A DNA stretch of 64,000 nucleotides, taken from contig CADCXA010000006.1 in assembly GCA_902806565.1 (NCBI GenBank), positions 1,612,001 through 1,676,000 of the forward strand. The letters run 5' to 3'. Below the pieces are notes generated by a model. That model did no database searches, was not told the DNA's origin, and saw only the letters and a program-made list of their open reading frames with translations. Made by a program: the position numbers and the translations under genes. The DNA comes from Hypoxylon rubiginosum. Lineage: Eukaryota > Ascomycota > Sordariomycetes > Xylariales > Hypoxylaceae. Of the stretch, positions 50,645 through 64,000 are shown piece by piece (the stretch's first letter is position 1; each line of letters opens with the position of its first letter).

Positions 50645-52340
50645 GTTAGATGAGCGTAATAACTATATGGCCATACCGGCCGTGATCATATAAAGTAGGT
50701 AGGAAGTAGAAATGCGAGGTGACTGGCGGCCGCGATTTGCTTCTTTTTATCCCGTTCTTTTCTCCCAGAGGCAAGATATGTAATATTGGATATATATACG
50801 TATATACGTGGTTGTAACCGGAAGAAGATGGTAGTAAGTTGGTAGCAGCCGGTTACAAGTGGTTGGAGGTGACTGGAAGTAATGGGAAGGGAGGTGGAAG
50901 GGGAGACGGGAGGTTGACGAGGCTGAAGAGGTAGATATGTAAAGGATAGATGGCGCTCAGGGCCGTGCTGGCCGTGCTGGCCGTACTCTATCGAAAAGTT
51001 AAATGCATCTGGTATAACGTCTATTCGCGTACAGCCCGTCGGTTTGGTGGAAAGATCGGTGAAATAGTCCAGCTTAGCTACCTGAGATAGTCTATCAAAG
51101 CCAAAGATAAGATTCCGCCAATGTTTATGAGCTTATGACGTGAAACAGTTGAGTGCGAGGCCTCCTTGGGGCTTTGGGGCAACCTTATATGAGTTTCCCT
51201 TGGAACTCTCGTCGTACTTAAAGTCTGTAAAGAGGAACAGACGGCAGTTCCAAGCCCGAACCGGAGACTGATAAGACGATCCCGTACGAACGGATGATAA
51301 TGGATAGAGGGGAGAGGGGGAGGGGGGAGTATGCCAGGAGGGAGAGGGGTCCTCTATGTATGTAGGTAGTAGGTAGATATGGTCTCTTCTTTACACCCTT
51401 GTCGCTTCAAATATCAAGTCTGTTCTTCTTGGAAGCCGGGTAGGCAGATGGCAGATGGTAGATGTGTAGGGCTCACCGAATAGTAACACGGCAGTTCCCA
51501 TACTATGCGGGTGGTTAATCATGGCCCCAAACACCCCCCGTCTGTAGAGCTCCTTCGTGATCTTCACTGGGTATGTGTATGGCGTAGGACCTGACTAGGG
51601 GATATTTCTAAACGGAATGCTAAAATTGTGGAGGGATGGATAAGTTGAGCGGATGACTGCCATTTAGACTGGTCTACAGGGCGGTTAAAAAGGTAAGAAA
51701 GAAAGAAAGAAAAAAACAAGCAGCAACATGAAACGTGCTTGGAGGACACACATCTAGAATCGGGAAGCGGACGGGGACGGGGACGGGACGGAGGAGGGGG
51801 GTACAGGTGATAGGTAGGTAGGTAGCTAATTCTGGCAGGCTCAACAGCCTCAAGTTAACAATGAACTGCCTAGATAAGGTGCCATTATGTAGGATGACAG
51901 CCTGAGTCTGACAGTCTAATAGATTGGTAGGAATGTTGCCGAATCGACTTTCAACACTATCGTCAAGGGTTGTTGAACGTGGGCTCCTTGTGTTACGATT
52001 TACCTTGCCAAGTTGTAGATAGTTGAGGCTCACGAGGCGTCCCAGGGTGGCTTAATCGACGGCATTGGCAGGGGCTAAAAAGGGTTCGTTGGTTATACCT
52101 ACACCTATACCTACCTTATACCTTAGGTCTGAGGTACACACATCATATCTAGGTACATACCTACATGTAGGTAGATCTAGCCGAACGATAGACGAGGTGA
52201 AAGCGGGAATCGAGAGGGAGCAATAAACTAAACTGCAGGCGTCAAAAGTCGAGACGATTTGCCAAACCGATCAATCCTGGCAGCGGGCTTGAAACTCTTA
52301 TGCGGTTGCTTGATACCGACAGGTCCAAAGGTGGTAGTTG

Positions 52341-52387
52341 GCAGCTTGCAGCTTGCAGCTTGGGGCTTGGGGCTTGGGGCTTGGGCT
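52341..52387. repeat. 7-bp tandem repeat in two flavours
   Basis: Three GCAGCTT units are followed by three GGGGCTT units and a partial one. The change occurs between adjacent units. Confidence 0.85.
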
Positions 52388-53494
52388 AGGCTGGGACCCC
52401 TGCCAGGATCTGTAACCGGATTGGCAACAGACCGGTACAGAGGGTATGGCATGCAGCTAACCACGTCGGGATGTACCGAACCTCAAGTGTGGCTGCATTT
52501 GCCTGCATATGCAGCTTGGCAAGTAGGGAGGGCAAGGGCGACGGCTTACATAGGAGGGTAGCTGAGTAGGAGGAGGCAGCAAGGGGGGCAGGAAAGTTAT
52601 GTCACTGCACATGTGTATCAGCATATTAGCTTTTGGTGTTATGTATGCGTATTTTGTGTGTATATGACGTTGAAGGGGTCAGGACACGTACTAATTCATC
52701 CGAGCTGAAGAAATCTGTTGAGTTAAGATCAAGATTTTGATAAATAAAAAAAAGGTAATTTTAGTACACTGGCTGACTGGGCACCCCCAATTGTGTGCTG
52801 GTTTTCAGGTGAATATGACTCTGCTCTTGTGCCTGGCGCACGCACGTCCGTCGAGTGCCTAGACACACATATTACGGTTATGTGAATAAAAATGCTATCA
52901 CTTTCTATGCACCTATCTCGATATATATATTATAACGGCATCCGATAACATAGCTGATAATGATTACATAGGTACCTGACAGCTAACGGATCAGACGCGA
53001 GCAAACCTACATTTGTACCTCCCACAATAGCCATCAGCCTGGATTAGGTATATTATGCGTAATATGGACTATCAAGGGTGTCGACCTTTTGGACGGGTGA
53101 AATGCGATTGGCTTCTACGGCAGTGTTTGGAATGTGGAAGTCCGTTTGAAACTTAAAGGGCTTAAAGGGTCCCTAAAGGGGATAAAGCGGGGTGCTATTG
53201 ACAGGGCTATTGAGACGTCAAAAACTGCCTAGGTACTAGGGTATGCTTGTTTCAACTCAGCCATGCTGCCATGCCGGCCATGCTGGCTTGGGTATGCTGT
53301 ACGGTGTACCTAATGCTAGTCCAGCTGAATGGTATGTAGCTACCCGTAGATTACATATGCGGTATACGTATGTACCTATTTAGGTAGATAAGGATGAATA
53401 TTTTCTTGCAGGGGCTAGGGGTCCCGAAGTCTTGGCTACCCCGGGATCTATTCTTAGCCAGGGGAACAAGGACAAGTCGACACCTAAAGCCTGC

Positions 53495-53554
53495 AGACAG
53501 AGAGAAAGAGAGACAGACAGAGAGAAAGAGAGACAGACAGAGAGAAAGAGTGAC
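53495..53554. repeat. 20-bp purine minisatellite, three units
   Basis: The AGACAGAGAGAAAGAGAGAC unit occurs at 53495, 53515 and 53535 with one change in the third; related AGAAAG sequence continues for about 20 bases. Confidence 0.85.
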
Positions 53555-54046
53555 AGAAAGAAAGACAGAGACGGTAGGTATTGTCAAGTTGAATCAAACT
53601 TCCCTTACAGTTTCGTTTATAGGTGCTGATCTGGAACAAATGATGAATCTCATAGGATTTTAAACTCGCATCGCTGAGGACGGAAAGGAAAGCCGTCGCC
53701 GTCGTCGGTTCAACTTCCATACCGAGGTCACTAATCTAGGTACTGGATCCTAAACATCCGTTTCTTCCACTGCTTTACCCCTTGTGTCTTGTGTAGATCT
53801 TAAGACGTTTCTGATCTGACGTCTGAACTGGTAAAATAGACTATAAATTCCCTGGGTATCCAATCGGCGAAGCGAGTAGAATGCGAGAAAAAAAATAAAA
53901 TCGTCGAGTACCCCGCGGTCGTCGTCACGCCGTCGTTACGTCCGCGTTTTAGATTGTTCGGTACCACGCTCCCATTTGTTGGACGAGGCTCAATTAAGTC
54001 TGCCTTGCGTATTGCTTGACTCTATGACTCTACTTGGGGAGTATAG

Positions 54047-54564
54047 AGTAGACAATGCGACGACCTCGGAATCAATCGACGGGGGACTACCTATCCAAAT
54101 GTTTATAAGGAACAACTTTCCTTGGCGGTTTCGTGTCAAAACGTGAGTCCTCCACCCGACAGTGTCAAGCTACGACTGAAGCGACAGCTACACGATTTAT
54201 CAGCATCCTCGACATTTACAAGCTACTTCAATGCGTATCTAGACAAGTGAGTACCTAAGTACGGCGATCCTCTAGCCTTTAAACTCGATCTGACCGAAGT
54301 TGACATTAATTTGAATTCATATACCTCCCAGCGGAACGTGTCAGCCAAAGGTTAAGACGAATTGGGAAGAATATTACGCTCTAGTCATATTCAGGTAGAA
54401 GTATAGACTATTCATGTTGAACTATAATTTCATAGCACATTCCAAATCCCCCCTACGAGACGTATGAAGAGCTTGGACCTCCGTCCACGTTTTTTATATT
54501 TTATACGCAGCGGCTGACTGCCTCCGTGACGCGCCAGGCTGCAGCCGGGCAAGGGAATTATTGA
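54047..54564 (+). pseudogene. Possible relic of a three-exon gene, unknown family
   Basis: An open frame from 54047 runs into VKLRLKRQLHDLSASSTFTS and YFNAYLD, then GTGAGT (54247). An 85-nt intron-like stretch ends CCCAG at 54331. Joining restores DN-GTCQPKVKTNWEEYYALVIF (54332-54394), followed by GTAGAA and a 41-nt intron-like stretch ending CATAG at 54435. Downstream, the most protein-like frame (HIPNPPYETYEELGPPSTFF, IFYTQRLT) runs to TGA at 54562-54564. It is out of phase by one base with the splice; the in-phase frame ends sooner. No ATG is found in frame upstream. This suggests a decayed gene, or a real small gene whose ends I misplace. The family is not recognised. Confidence 0.3.
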
Positions 54565-55743
54565 TGTCACGAAGCGCAGACTGCCGGACCGGTCGTATAT
54601 TAGGGTACGGTCTCTAAGATTCTCTCTGCCGCTGTCATCCGACTACCTAGCTATAATGGGAGGAGATCGGAGATAGGAATCGCGCCTTTCGCTGCAACCA
54701 CCCTCGTCGGAGATTTCGTGCCACACGGGCCGGTTAGGTGCAGGTGAGATTTTGGCCCGTTATACACAGGCATAAGACTGAATGCGATGGATTGTAGACC
54801 GCTACGTCGGGCGACAGGCTACGGGGGATAGATAAGGACGGCCGGATGCTTGCCGTGACAGACGGATATGTATTCGCCTTACTATCGACAGATGACTTGC
54901 ATTACTCTCGACGCTGCTTTCCGTGTTGACCAAATATAGTGCCGATCCGGATCCAGATCTCGGCTTCGCACGGCCATCTGTTATCATGTTGTTTAGGTAT
55001 TTGACATACATGGAGTATAGAATTCCCAACCAGACCGTGCCGTCTTGCCTGCTTGCCTGGCATCACGTACTAGCAGAAAGGTGTCAGTGAAAATGACTCG
55101 GCTCATTAACATCATCAGTATTTTCATCGGCAAAGGCTCATCCAATTCTTAATGGAAGAAATTGGAAAAAATCCCAAACAAAGTTTAACCATAATAATAT
55201 ATGTCAATGTGTTTTTCTGGTTTCATAATATTTGTTGTTGTGGTAAATTGAAATAATAGCACCTGTTAGTGGCCGAGTCATTCTCACTGGCAGTGTGGTG
55301 ACTATGACTAAAGTAGAGCGATAATACGACGACTTCTAAGTGACACTTGTCAAATCAGCTTTCCTTTAGTTCCTTCGGTTCCATTAATCGAAGCCTCGAC
55401 CCCTGTCAATAGATATCCATCCATCATGGACCGCTGACAAATTGGTCCGCGTTCGTCCGCCAGCTCGGACGAAACTTCTTGGCATAATCTTGAGGTTTGG
55501 TAAGAGACCTCACCAAGAAGGTGAGCAGATAGGTACGATGTAGTTGGTTCATCGAGCTGGGTCTGTTTTTGTCCCAGAGAGTTATTCCAGGGCCCAGAAT
55601 CCGCTGGAATCAAATCTTCGTGAAGAGATAACACCAGAGCTTGTTATGTGCTACGTCAGGTAGTGTATACCTACTACACATATACTTCAGTACAAGCATC
55701 TCCTAGTGGAGTGAAGGTTGTCTTGTTTTCAGAGATAATAGAT
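54565..55743. other. Intergenic stretch before the Zn2Cys6 gene
   Basis: Only short ORFs without features. It should contain the regulator's promoter; no TATA element stands out. Confidence 0.5.
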
Positions 55744-58573
55744 ATGCCCCAGTTACCTGTGCGTGGTTCGAGCGGTGGAGGGGATCCGGAGGCGAAAAGG
55801 AGAAAAATTCGGAAGGGAACCCATAGCTGTTGGGAATGTGAGTACTTATACCTATCTTCTCTGATACATACCATGCTACTAGAGATACATATATATGCTA
55901 AAAGTAACGATCACGACAACAAGGCAGAAGGAGGAAAACGCGGTGCCAATTTTCTTCGGCCACGGCCGCTGTCTGCATAGGCTGCGAGCAGCGTGGCACA
56001 ACATGCCGCAGCCAGGAGTTCCCCGACGAACAACCCCCATCGTCGGAGCGAGGACTCTCGCAGCGGTTAAGTAGGGTCGAGGGCATGCTGGAGAGACTCG
56101 TTGACAGGATCGCGCCCGATTCTTATACTACCCCAGGTCGGGTATGGGAGCAATCTCTTACCTCCTCCGCCTCGGCTGAAGACGAGCTAGATTCGTCATC
56201 GGATATCTTGCGTCCGTCCGCGGTCGAACACCCCCCTGTCGTCGGCATGCTAGACGCTCTGCGGGAGGACTGCGGGTCAACCCATACCCATACGTCCTTC
56301 GTCCCAACGCCGGCATCGACCGAGGCCGACGTAGCGTGTGCCCCCCTCTCCGCCAAGCACGCGCAGGCGTCCAAGGTGCTGCATGCGACCTTCCCGTGCC
56401 AGCACGATATCGACGCTATACTAGCCGTGGGCGTGGCCGCGTATTTTATCTCGACCTTCTTCAGCGGCGTCGATGGCCCGTCGGACCCTCCATCCTCCAT
56501 CTCGGAGGTCCCGCCCGTCACCAGCCACCCTGCTCTGCTCGCGAAGCGGCTGATGCAGTTAACAAACTGCATGCAGAAGATGTCGCCAAATGTAATACCT
56601 CAAGGCCTTGTGTCGAAGGAGCCCTTCCGCATCCAGATGAGCAGGTTCGTGAGTGTAGTCTCGGACCTTGTGGCTTTCAACGATGACCTCATCGGCTCCG
56701 TCGAAGGTCTCGAGACCTTATACTTCATTACGCTGTATCAGTATGTATCTGTTGTTTATGGCTATGTTGTCTTCATATTCATCTTTTACCTTGTATCAAA
56801 AACTTTAGTCATTGAATCTTACCCCCTCCCTTTTACCCCTGAGTCACGCAACTTGACTTGTTGAGATACTAATACATCTGGTCTGATCTCAGTGCTAACG
56901 CGGGTAACCTACGCAAATCCTGGCTATCCCTACGCCGGGCGCTAGCCGTAGCCCAGCTCAGTACGTAACATCAATATTTCATTCCCCTCCCTTTTCATCC
57001 CGTTTCGGGAGGGATGTTTCCACATTAAGCAGTGATTCAGGAGTTGCTACTCCCGAGATACACTTTAAGCCCTTAAAAAATCTTACCTACGGAAGCAATG
57101 GCTAACTCCCGCTGTTCGCCGCAGTGGGCGTGGACAGGTGGCCCGACAGCAAGCCGCTAAAGTCGGTCGACCCGCGGTCCGACCCGTCAACGCGTACGCG
57201 GGCGAGCTTCCTCTGGTACCATATGAACTTCTCGGACCGGTACCTGTCGCTGCTCCTCGGGCTCTCGGCCGCCTGCGACGACGACTCCTTCGCGGATCCG
57301 GAGCGCATGGCCGGCAACACGCCGACGGAGCGCCTCGAGAAGCTGCACACCGTCGTCACGGGCGCCATCATCAAGCGCAACGCCAGCAGCAACAAGCAGA
57401 ACCAGCAGCAACAGCACCAGCAGCAGATGACGGCCGCCGACGCGGCGTTCGGCATAACCCAGGCTATCGACTGCGACCTGGAGATCGCCGCGAAGTCGAT
57501 GGAGCCCGAGTGGTGGCAGCCCATCGCGGTGCCGGACCCGGCCACGGCGAGCCCGGCAGAGCTCGTTCTCGCGCACAGCCACGTTAGTACGTATTAACAT
57601 TACGAGTTTCTTCCTTGTATTCGGACTCCGTACCGTAGTAAGACATGTATATTTGCTAACCCCCGGCTGTTCCTTGCCTAACCGTACAGTGATGCAGATG
57701 AACCACCACCACCTCCTAATCCTCCTGCACCTCCCCTACATGATGCGGGACCCCAAGGAGCGGCGCTGGGACTACAGCAAGACGACGTGCCTGCACGCCT
57801 CCCGCGCCCTCCTGCGCGCCTACCTCGTCTTCCGCCACCTCACCGACGCCGCCTCCGCCTGCCGCCACACCGACTACGGCGCCCTGACGGCCGCCATGAC
57901 CCTGCTGCTCGGCTACCTCGACCCCCGGCTGCGCGACCGCGCCGACCCCGAGACCGCCCGCGTCCGCGCCGCCGACCGCGGCCTGGCGCTGGCTGTTCGC
58001 GACGTCTTGAAGGCCATCGCCGACACCGCTAGCGACAAGCTCGCCCGCGAGACCTCCGATATTATCACTCGCCTGCTGCCGCTGACCGACGTAGACGTGC
58101 CGGTGGCCGGCCACGGTAGCGTCGGCCTCGAAGCGCCGGTGCGGCTCGAGATACCCTACCTCGGCAACGTTACCATAAACCCCGTGAGCCGGCGCACGGG
58201 GCGAGACCAGCACCGGTACGACAGCAGTGTCGCGCCCGTGCCGACGGCTAGATACGATGACGATAACGGCGGCGGCGGAGAGAAATCAATAGCGGAGCTA
58301 GATCACCACATCCGTGGCTCTACGTCTAGCGATACCCACATGTACGTGGATGCCAACCACGGCGATAGTACACTGGTGGACCCTAGTCTGCAGCAACAGC
58401 TTCAAGCGCCTGCGGGTTGCTCGGTTGCGTTCGGCGAAGAGGCCAGCTTCTCCTTCATGCAGTTCGAGCCGGACATTTCCTCGCCGTATCAGTTCCCCGA
58501 GATGGCGGCCGATATGGATCAGTGGACGTTCCAAGGGTTCGATACTACCTTCTTTGAGAGCTTGTTCTCGTGA
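55744..58573 (+). CDS. Zn(II)2Cys6 fungal transcription factor
   Basis: Five exons: 55744-55837, 55924-56740, 56893-56960, 57125-57586 and 57690-58573. The introns are 86, 152, 164 and 103 nt, and frame is kept for 774 residues. The binuclear zinc cluster is complete: C29-x2-C32-x6-C39-x9-C49-x2-C52-x6-C59, preceded by basic KRRKIRKGTHS. The first intron cuts the codon of C32. A short coiled linker (LSQRLSRVEGMLERLVDRI) follows, then acidic and Ser/Thr-rich sequence. The fungal_trans middle-homology region follows, with LYHANAGNLRKSWLSLRRAL, AVAQLMGVDRWPDS, SFLWYHMNFSDRYLSLLLGL and HHHLLILLHLPYMMRD. A Gln/Asn run (about 430-440) is a length-variable patch. The C-terminus is acidic and aromatic, like an activation domain. 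Such factors bind CGG-based repeats. It lies tail to tail with cellobiose dehydrogenase, 234 bp apart. Confidence 0.92.
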
Positions 58574-58807
58574 TCGTGGCATATTTTAACGTTGTAGTTC
58601 GTGACGAAGCCGTCGTCTGCACTGCGAACGTGAACATATACTCGCTATGGATACCCACACGTATGTGTATATGTATATATATATAGTTTTCTTAGGAGTG
58701 TCTGAAGGACATCCCCCTGGAAGATAGAAACATATGTACAAGAATTCTTCCAAGCATATACAAAAAGCGTCGTCGATTCTAGACTTGATCTAATAAAATT
58801 TCCGAGT

Positions 58808-61700
<2,893 letters not shown>

Positions 61701-61832
61701 CTTGAGGTCGCTGGCCAAGGATCCAAGACCTAGAGAGGCATGGCTAAGAGTCTACAGAGGAGGGGATCGGGATGGATTAATAAATGGCATCGCGTCGTGG
61801 CATCGTCGAAGCCAAGAAGCTCGTTGCTCGCC

Positions 61833-61842
61833 CGGTTTTCCG
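61833..61842. promoter_or_regulatory. CGG-N4-CCG inverted repeat upstream of cellobiose dehydrogenase
   Basis: CGGTTTTCCG sits within a longer palindrome, CCCGGTTTTCCGGG (61831-61844), about 133 bases upstream of the enzyme's ATG. Inverted CGG triplets are the usual target form of dimeric Zn2Cys6 regulators. A GGGTAAA (GGNTAAA-like) lies further out at 61922-61928. Binding is inference. Confidence 0.35.
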
Positions 61843-62326
61843 GGAAGAGAGACGCGATAGGACATGATCTGCAAGACAGCTTATACTGTAGCTACAGTGA
61901 AAAGTCGCAAGGACTGCCCCTGGGTAAAGCACGAACTGGATCGCGGAGGATGATGCCGGAGAAGACTCGAATGGAAAAGGGTTAGCAAGGGTTATGCTAG
62001 CACGCTATAATAAAGGCTTGTATATTGTTACAGATGCGGAAAGGGATAGACACGAGAGCCGACTGGCTGAAATAGGCGATAGACGCTCAGGGGTGCCAAC
62101 CCCAAGAGTGAGAGCGCGTAGTAAGTAATAATCCGGGCAATAACTATTCACGGAGGTAACAAGGAGAATACAGGTCATTGTCATTGAGCCTGAGACTAGC
62201 ATACATAGTTACAATATGGCTTGATCAGAAGTAAACAAGGTCAGAGGCGAACGTCGTATGGAATTATCGGGCGAGCCAAGTCGGATATGAGACGGGGGAG
62301 CCTAGGAGATCGACGGCAACTAAACT

Positions 62327-62353
62327 AGACCAGGGAGACCAGGGAGACCAGGG
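62327..62353. repeat. 9-bp tandem repeat, three units
   Basis: AGACCAGGG occurs three times without change. Confidence 0.85.
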
Positions 62354-62732
62354 TATCTAGTGCTGTCAGGGACAGATTGAAGCTTCTGGGACTTGTAGCA
62401 GCAGTCCAATGACAAGAGAGGGAATTGTCAGGCATTTGGAGTTGGCGCGCCCGTGAAAGACCAGTGATAGAGACCAGTAAAGTTGGAGGCAAAAAAGAAG
62501 AAAGTCCCCCATTTGAGCAGATTTTACTTGATGGACTAGGACAGTTTGACCCCCGTCTTGGCGGACGCTACGGCCTGTACGGCGTAATTTGGTGCGAGAG
62601 GGCTGAAGATTTCCCCACATTCAGGTCTTTGTTAGGCCCGTCATTCCAGCGATTTAGGCCCGCTTAGCCCACCCTATCTGCCTGCCTGCCACCCGCTCGC
62701 CGCTGTATTCCCCCACAATATCAAACCCTCCC

Positions 62733-62768
62733 ATATGTGCTTCAATATGTGCTTCAATATGTGCTTCC
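62733..62768. repeat. 12-bp tandem repeat, three units
   Basis: ATATGTGCTTCA occurs three times, the last ending CC in place of CA, followed by a weaker AAGTGCTTCC. Confidence 0.85.
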
Positions 62769-64000
62769 AGAAGTGCTTCCCCTCGCCGCGCTACTACGCT
62801 ATACTACACTATATCTACAGGTAGTACATACATGACGCTTATGTAGAATTTTCCATCAAATATACACCAAGGAACCCGTACCGCTTCAACCTCAATTGCG
62901 GCTACTATACCGATCCCGTGTTCTCTCCCATGCCTCTCCCAATACTCTTCAGCGGCTTGCCTGTCTTTGGCATAGTCAGCTTTTGCAGGGATACGATTAG
63001 CGATCCTGTGCCCAGCCAAGTGTAGGGGTTAATTGGATGTTGATTTGGATAAATACACGTGGATGAGATACTTTCCCGGTTTGTCATCGGCGCTTCCCAT
63101 TGTTTACAATTCCCGCCTCTCAGCCTATATTCCGCCTATGCTTCGACGGAATCCTCTCTGTACAACTCGTAGCCACCAAAGCCAGCGTATCCCATCGCTT
63201 TCCGCCCCGAAAACTCCCCAAATCTGGCCACCTTCTTCCGAACCCAACTCCTCAAAGAGACTAGCCGGCTGTAAGGGCCGATTGGGTATGCCGTCGCGCG
63301 AAGTCTTACATACCTCGCTACAAGCGCGAAGGCTTATCACAAAGGAACCAGTCTACTCGCACTCTCTTTCTAACATGCCCGCAACAAACCACCAGGTCAG
63401 GAGAGGAGGTTACAGTGACCCAGAGTATAGCCAGCCTGCTCACTTGTTTCTTCCTGCTTCTCCCGTCTTTGCTGGCCCAAGTCCCCGGTGGTTTCTAGGG
63501 ATGAAACGCCAGCCGTACATTCGGCGCTATTAGGGCGGACAAGGCTTGCGTAACATTCTGATACAACTTCCCACTCTTGTTTGTGTGGACTCTGTCAATA
63601 TATGACTTAAAGATTCAGTTATACATTAGAGTCACGATTAAGTCAAACAAAGGAATATAAGTATATCATGGTTTCCTGATATACGCCCCTTCAAAGACAT
63701 CCTGCCTCTGCTACGGTGCGTCTATGAGTTGCTGCGCTCTTGATGCTACTAGGCCGGAATGTTTTCAGGCCACTTGGATACGGCCAACATACACCCTACC
63801 AGGATGAGGAGTATGGACTAAACTACTCGTTTAGCTAGACACATGGAAGTGGCCCGAATATGCCATGTCCTCCGACGTATGTCTCTTCGAGTTGTATCAA
63901 GGTATGCAATGGAACTATCCGCAAGCATTGGAAAGACGTCGAAGTCGACAGAGGCTACTGTAACGGAACAGCATGAGCTCTGTGGTACGCAAGTTTCCTG

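Larger units (their letters stand above)
50645..54046. other. 3.4-kb gene-poor stretch with simple repeats
   Basis: The first part is the promoter of the ORP1-like gene, with purine-rich GAAGG/GGTAG runs. The longest ORF (119 codons at 51674-52033, minus) has no recognisable feature. Short tandem repeats at 52341 and 53495 are listed separately. I see no gene. Confidence 0.55.
61701..64000. other. Right-hand 2.3 kb without a supportable gene
   Basis: The first few hundred bases are the cellobiose dehydrogenase promoter. A 166-codon ORF at 63033-63533 (+) is Ser/Pro/Arg-rich without domains, and a 71-codon ORF at 62804-63019 (-) is likewise unplaced. Short tandem repeats are listed separately. 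Confidence 0.5.

Noticed and set aside
62804..63019. 71-codon minus-strand ORF with a plausible helical segment (AKDRQAAEEYWERHGREHG)
   Set aside because: Protein-like in part, but no neighbouring exon joins in frame and no family is recognised.
63033..63533. 166-codon ORF on the plus strand
   Set aside because: Ser/Pro/Arg-rich without domain, signal or splice partner; not distinguishable from chance.

Overview
The window is nuclear DNA of a filamentous ascomycete (Pezizomycotina, probably Sordariomycetes). The genes carry short introns, mostly 47-180 nt, with GT...AG borders. The products are typical of such fungi: an Anp1-type mannosyltransferase, a Zn2Cys6 regulator, a secreted cellobiose dehydrogenase and a pisatin-demethylase-like P450. 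One block of almost pure A+T looks like the outcome of repeat-induced point mutation (RIP). The class assignment is inference; nothing fixes the species.

Layout. Positions 1-69 hold the first exon of a gene for a secreted protein that runs off the left edge. 70-4389 has no supportable gene. 4390-18245 is a sharply bounded AT-rich block. Read on the minus strand, it begins with TC after a host A and ends with a GC-rich 11-bp hairpin followed by TTACGCAGCTAG and a host T. Those are the terminal rules of a Helitron, so I read the block as one RIP-destroyed, roughly 13.9-kb Helitron (or Helitron plus passengers) with degenerate subterminal repeats. From 18.6 kb onward comes ordinary gene space: a 3-methyladenine DNA glycosylase (-), an Anp1-family mannosyltransferase (+), QCR7 of respiratory complex III (-), a mitochondrial carrier of the NAD+/pyrimidine-nucleotide type (+), a cytochrome P450 (-) divergent from a short-chain dehydrogenase (+), a small mitochondrial-type protein of unknown function (-), a CorA-like membrane protein (-), ICE2 (-), a CECR5-like HAD hydrolase (-) and an ORP1-like fungal protein with a histidine-rich octapeptide array (-). 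After a 5-kb gene-poor stretch containing one apparent gene relic come a Zn2Cys6 transcription factor (+) and, tail to tail with it, a cellobiose dehydrogenase (-). 61.7-64 kb shows no supportable gene.

How genes may work together. Most are independent housekeeping genes: wall and Golgi glycosylation, respiration, mitochondrial transport, ER structure and DNA repair. Two pairs may be functional units: P450 with SDR (divergent, both oxidative enzymes), and the Zn2Cys6 regulator with cellobiose dehydrogenase (adjacent, with a CGG-N4-CCG inverted repeat upstream of the enzyme). Both links are inference from position.

Exon-intron models were built by hand from splice motifs, frame continuity and protein-family similarity. 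All multi-exon models reported as CDS keep frame from ATG to stop. Intergenic DNA also contains a strikingly repeated 10-bp palindrome, TACCTAGGTA, with seven exact copies noticed, all outside coding sequence.
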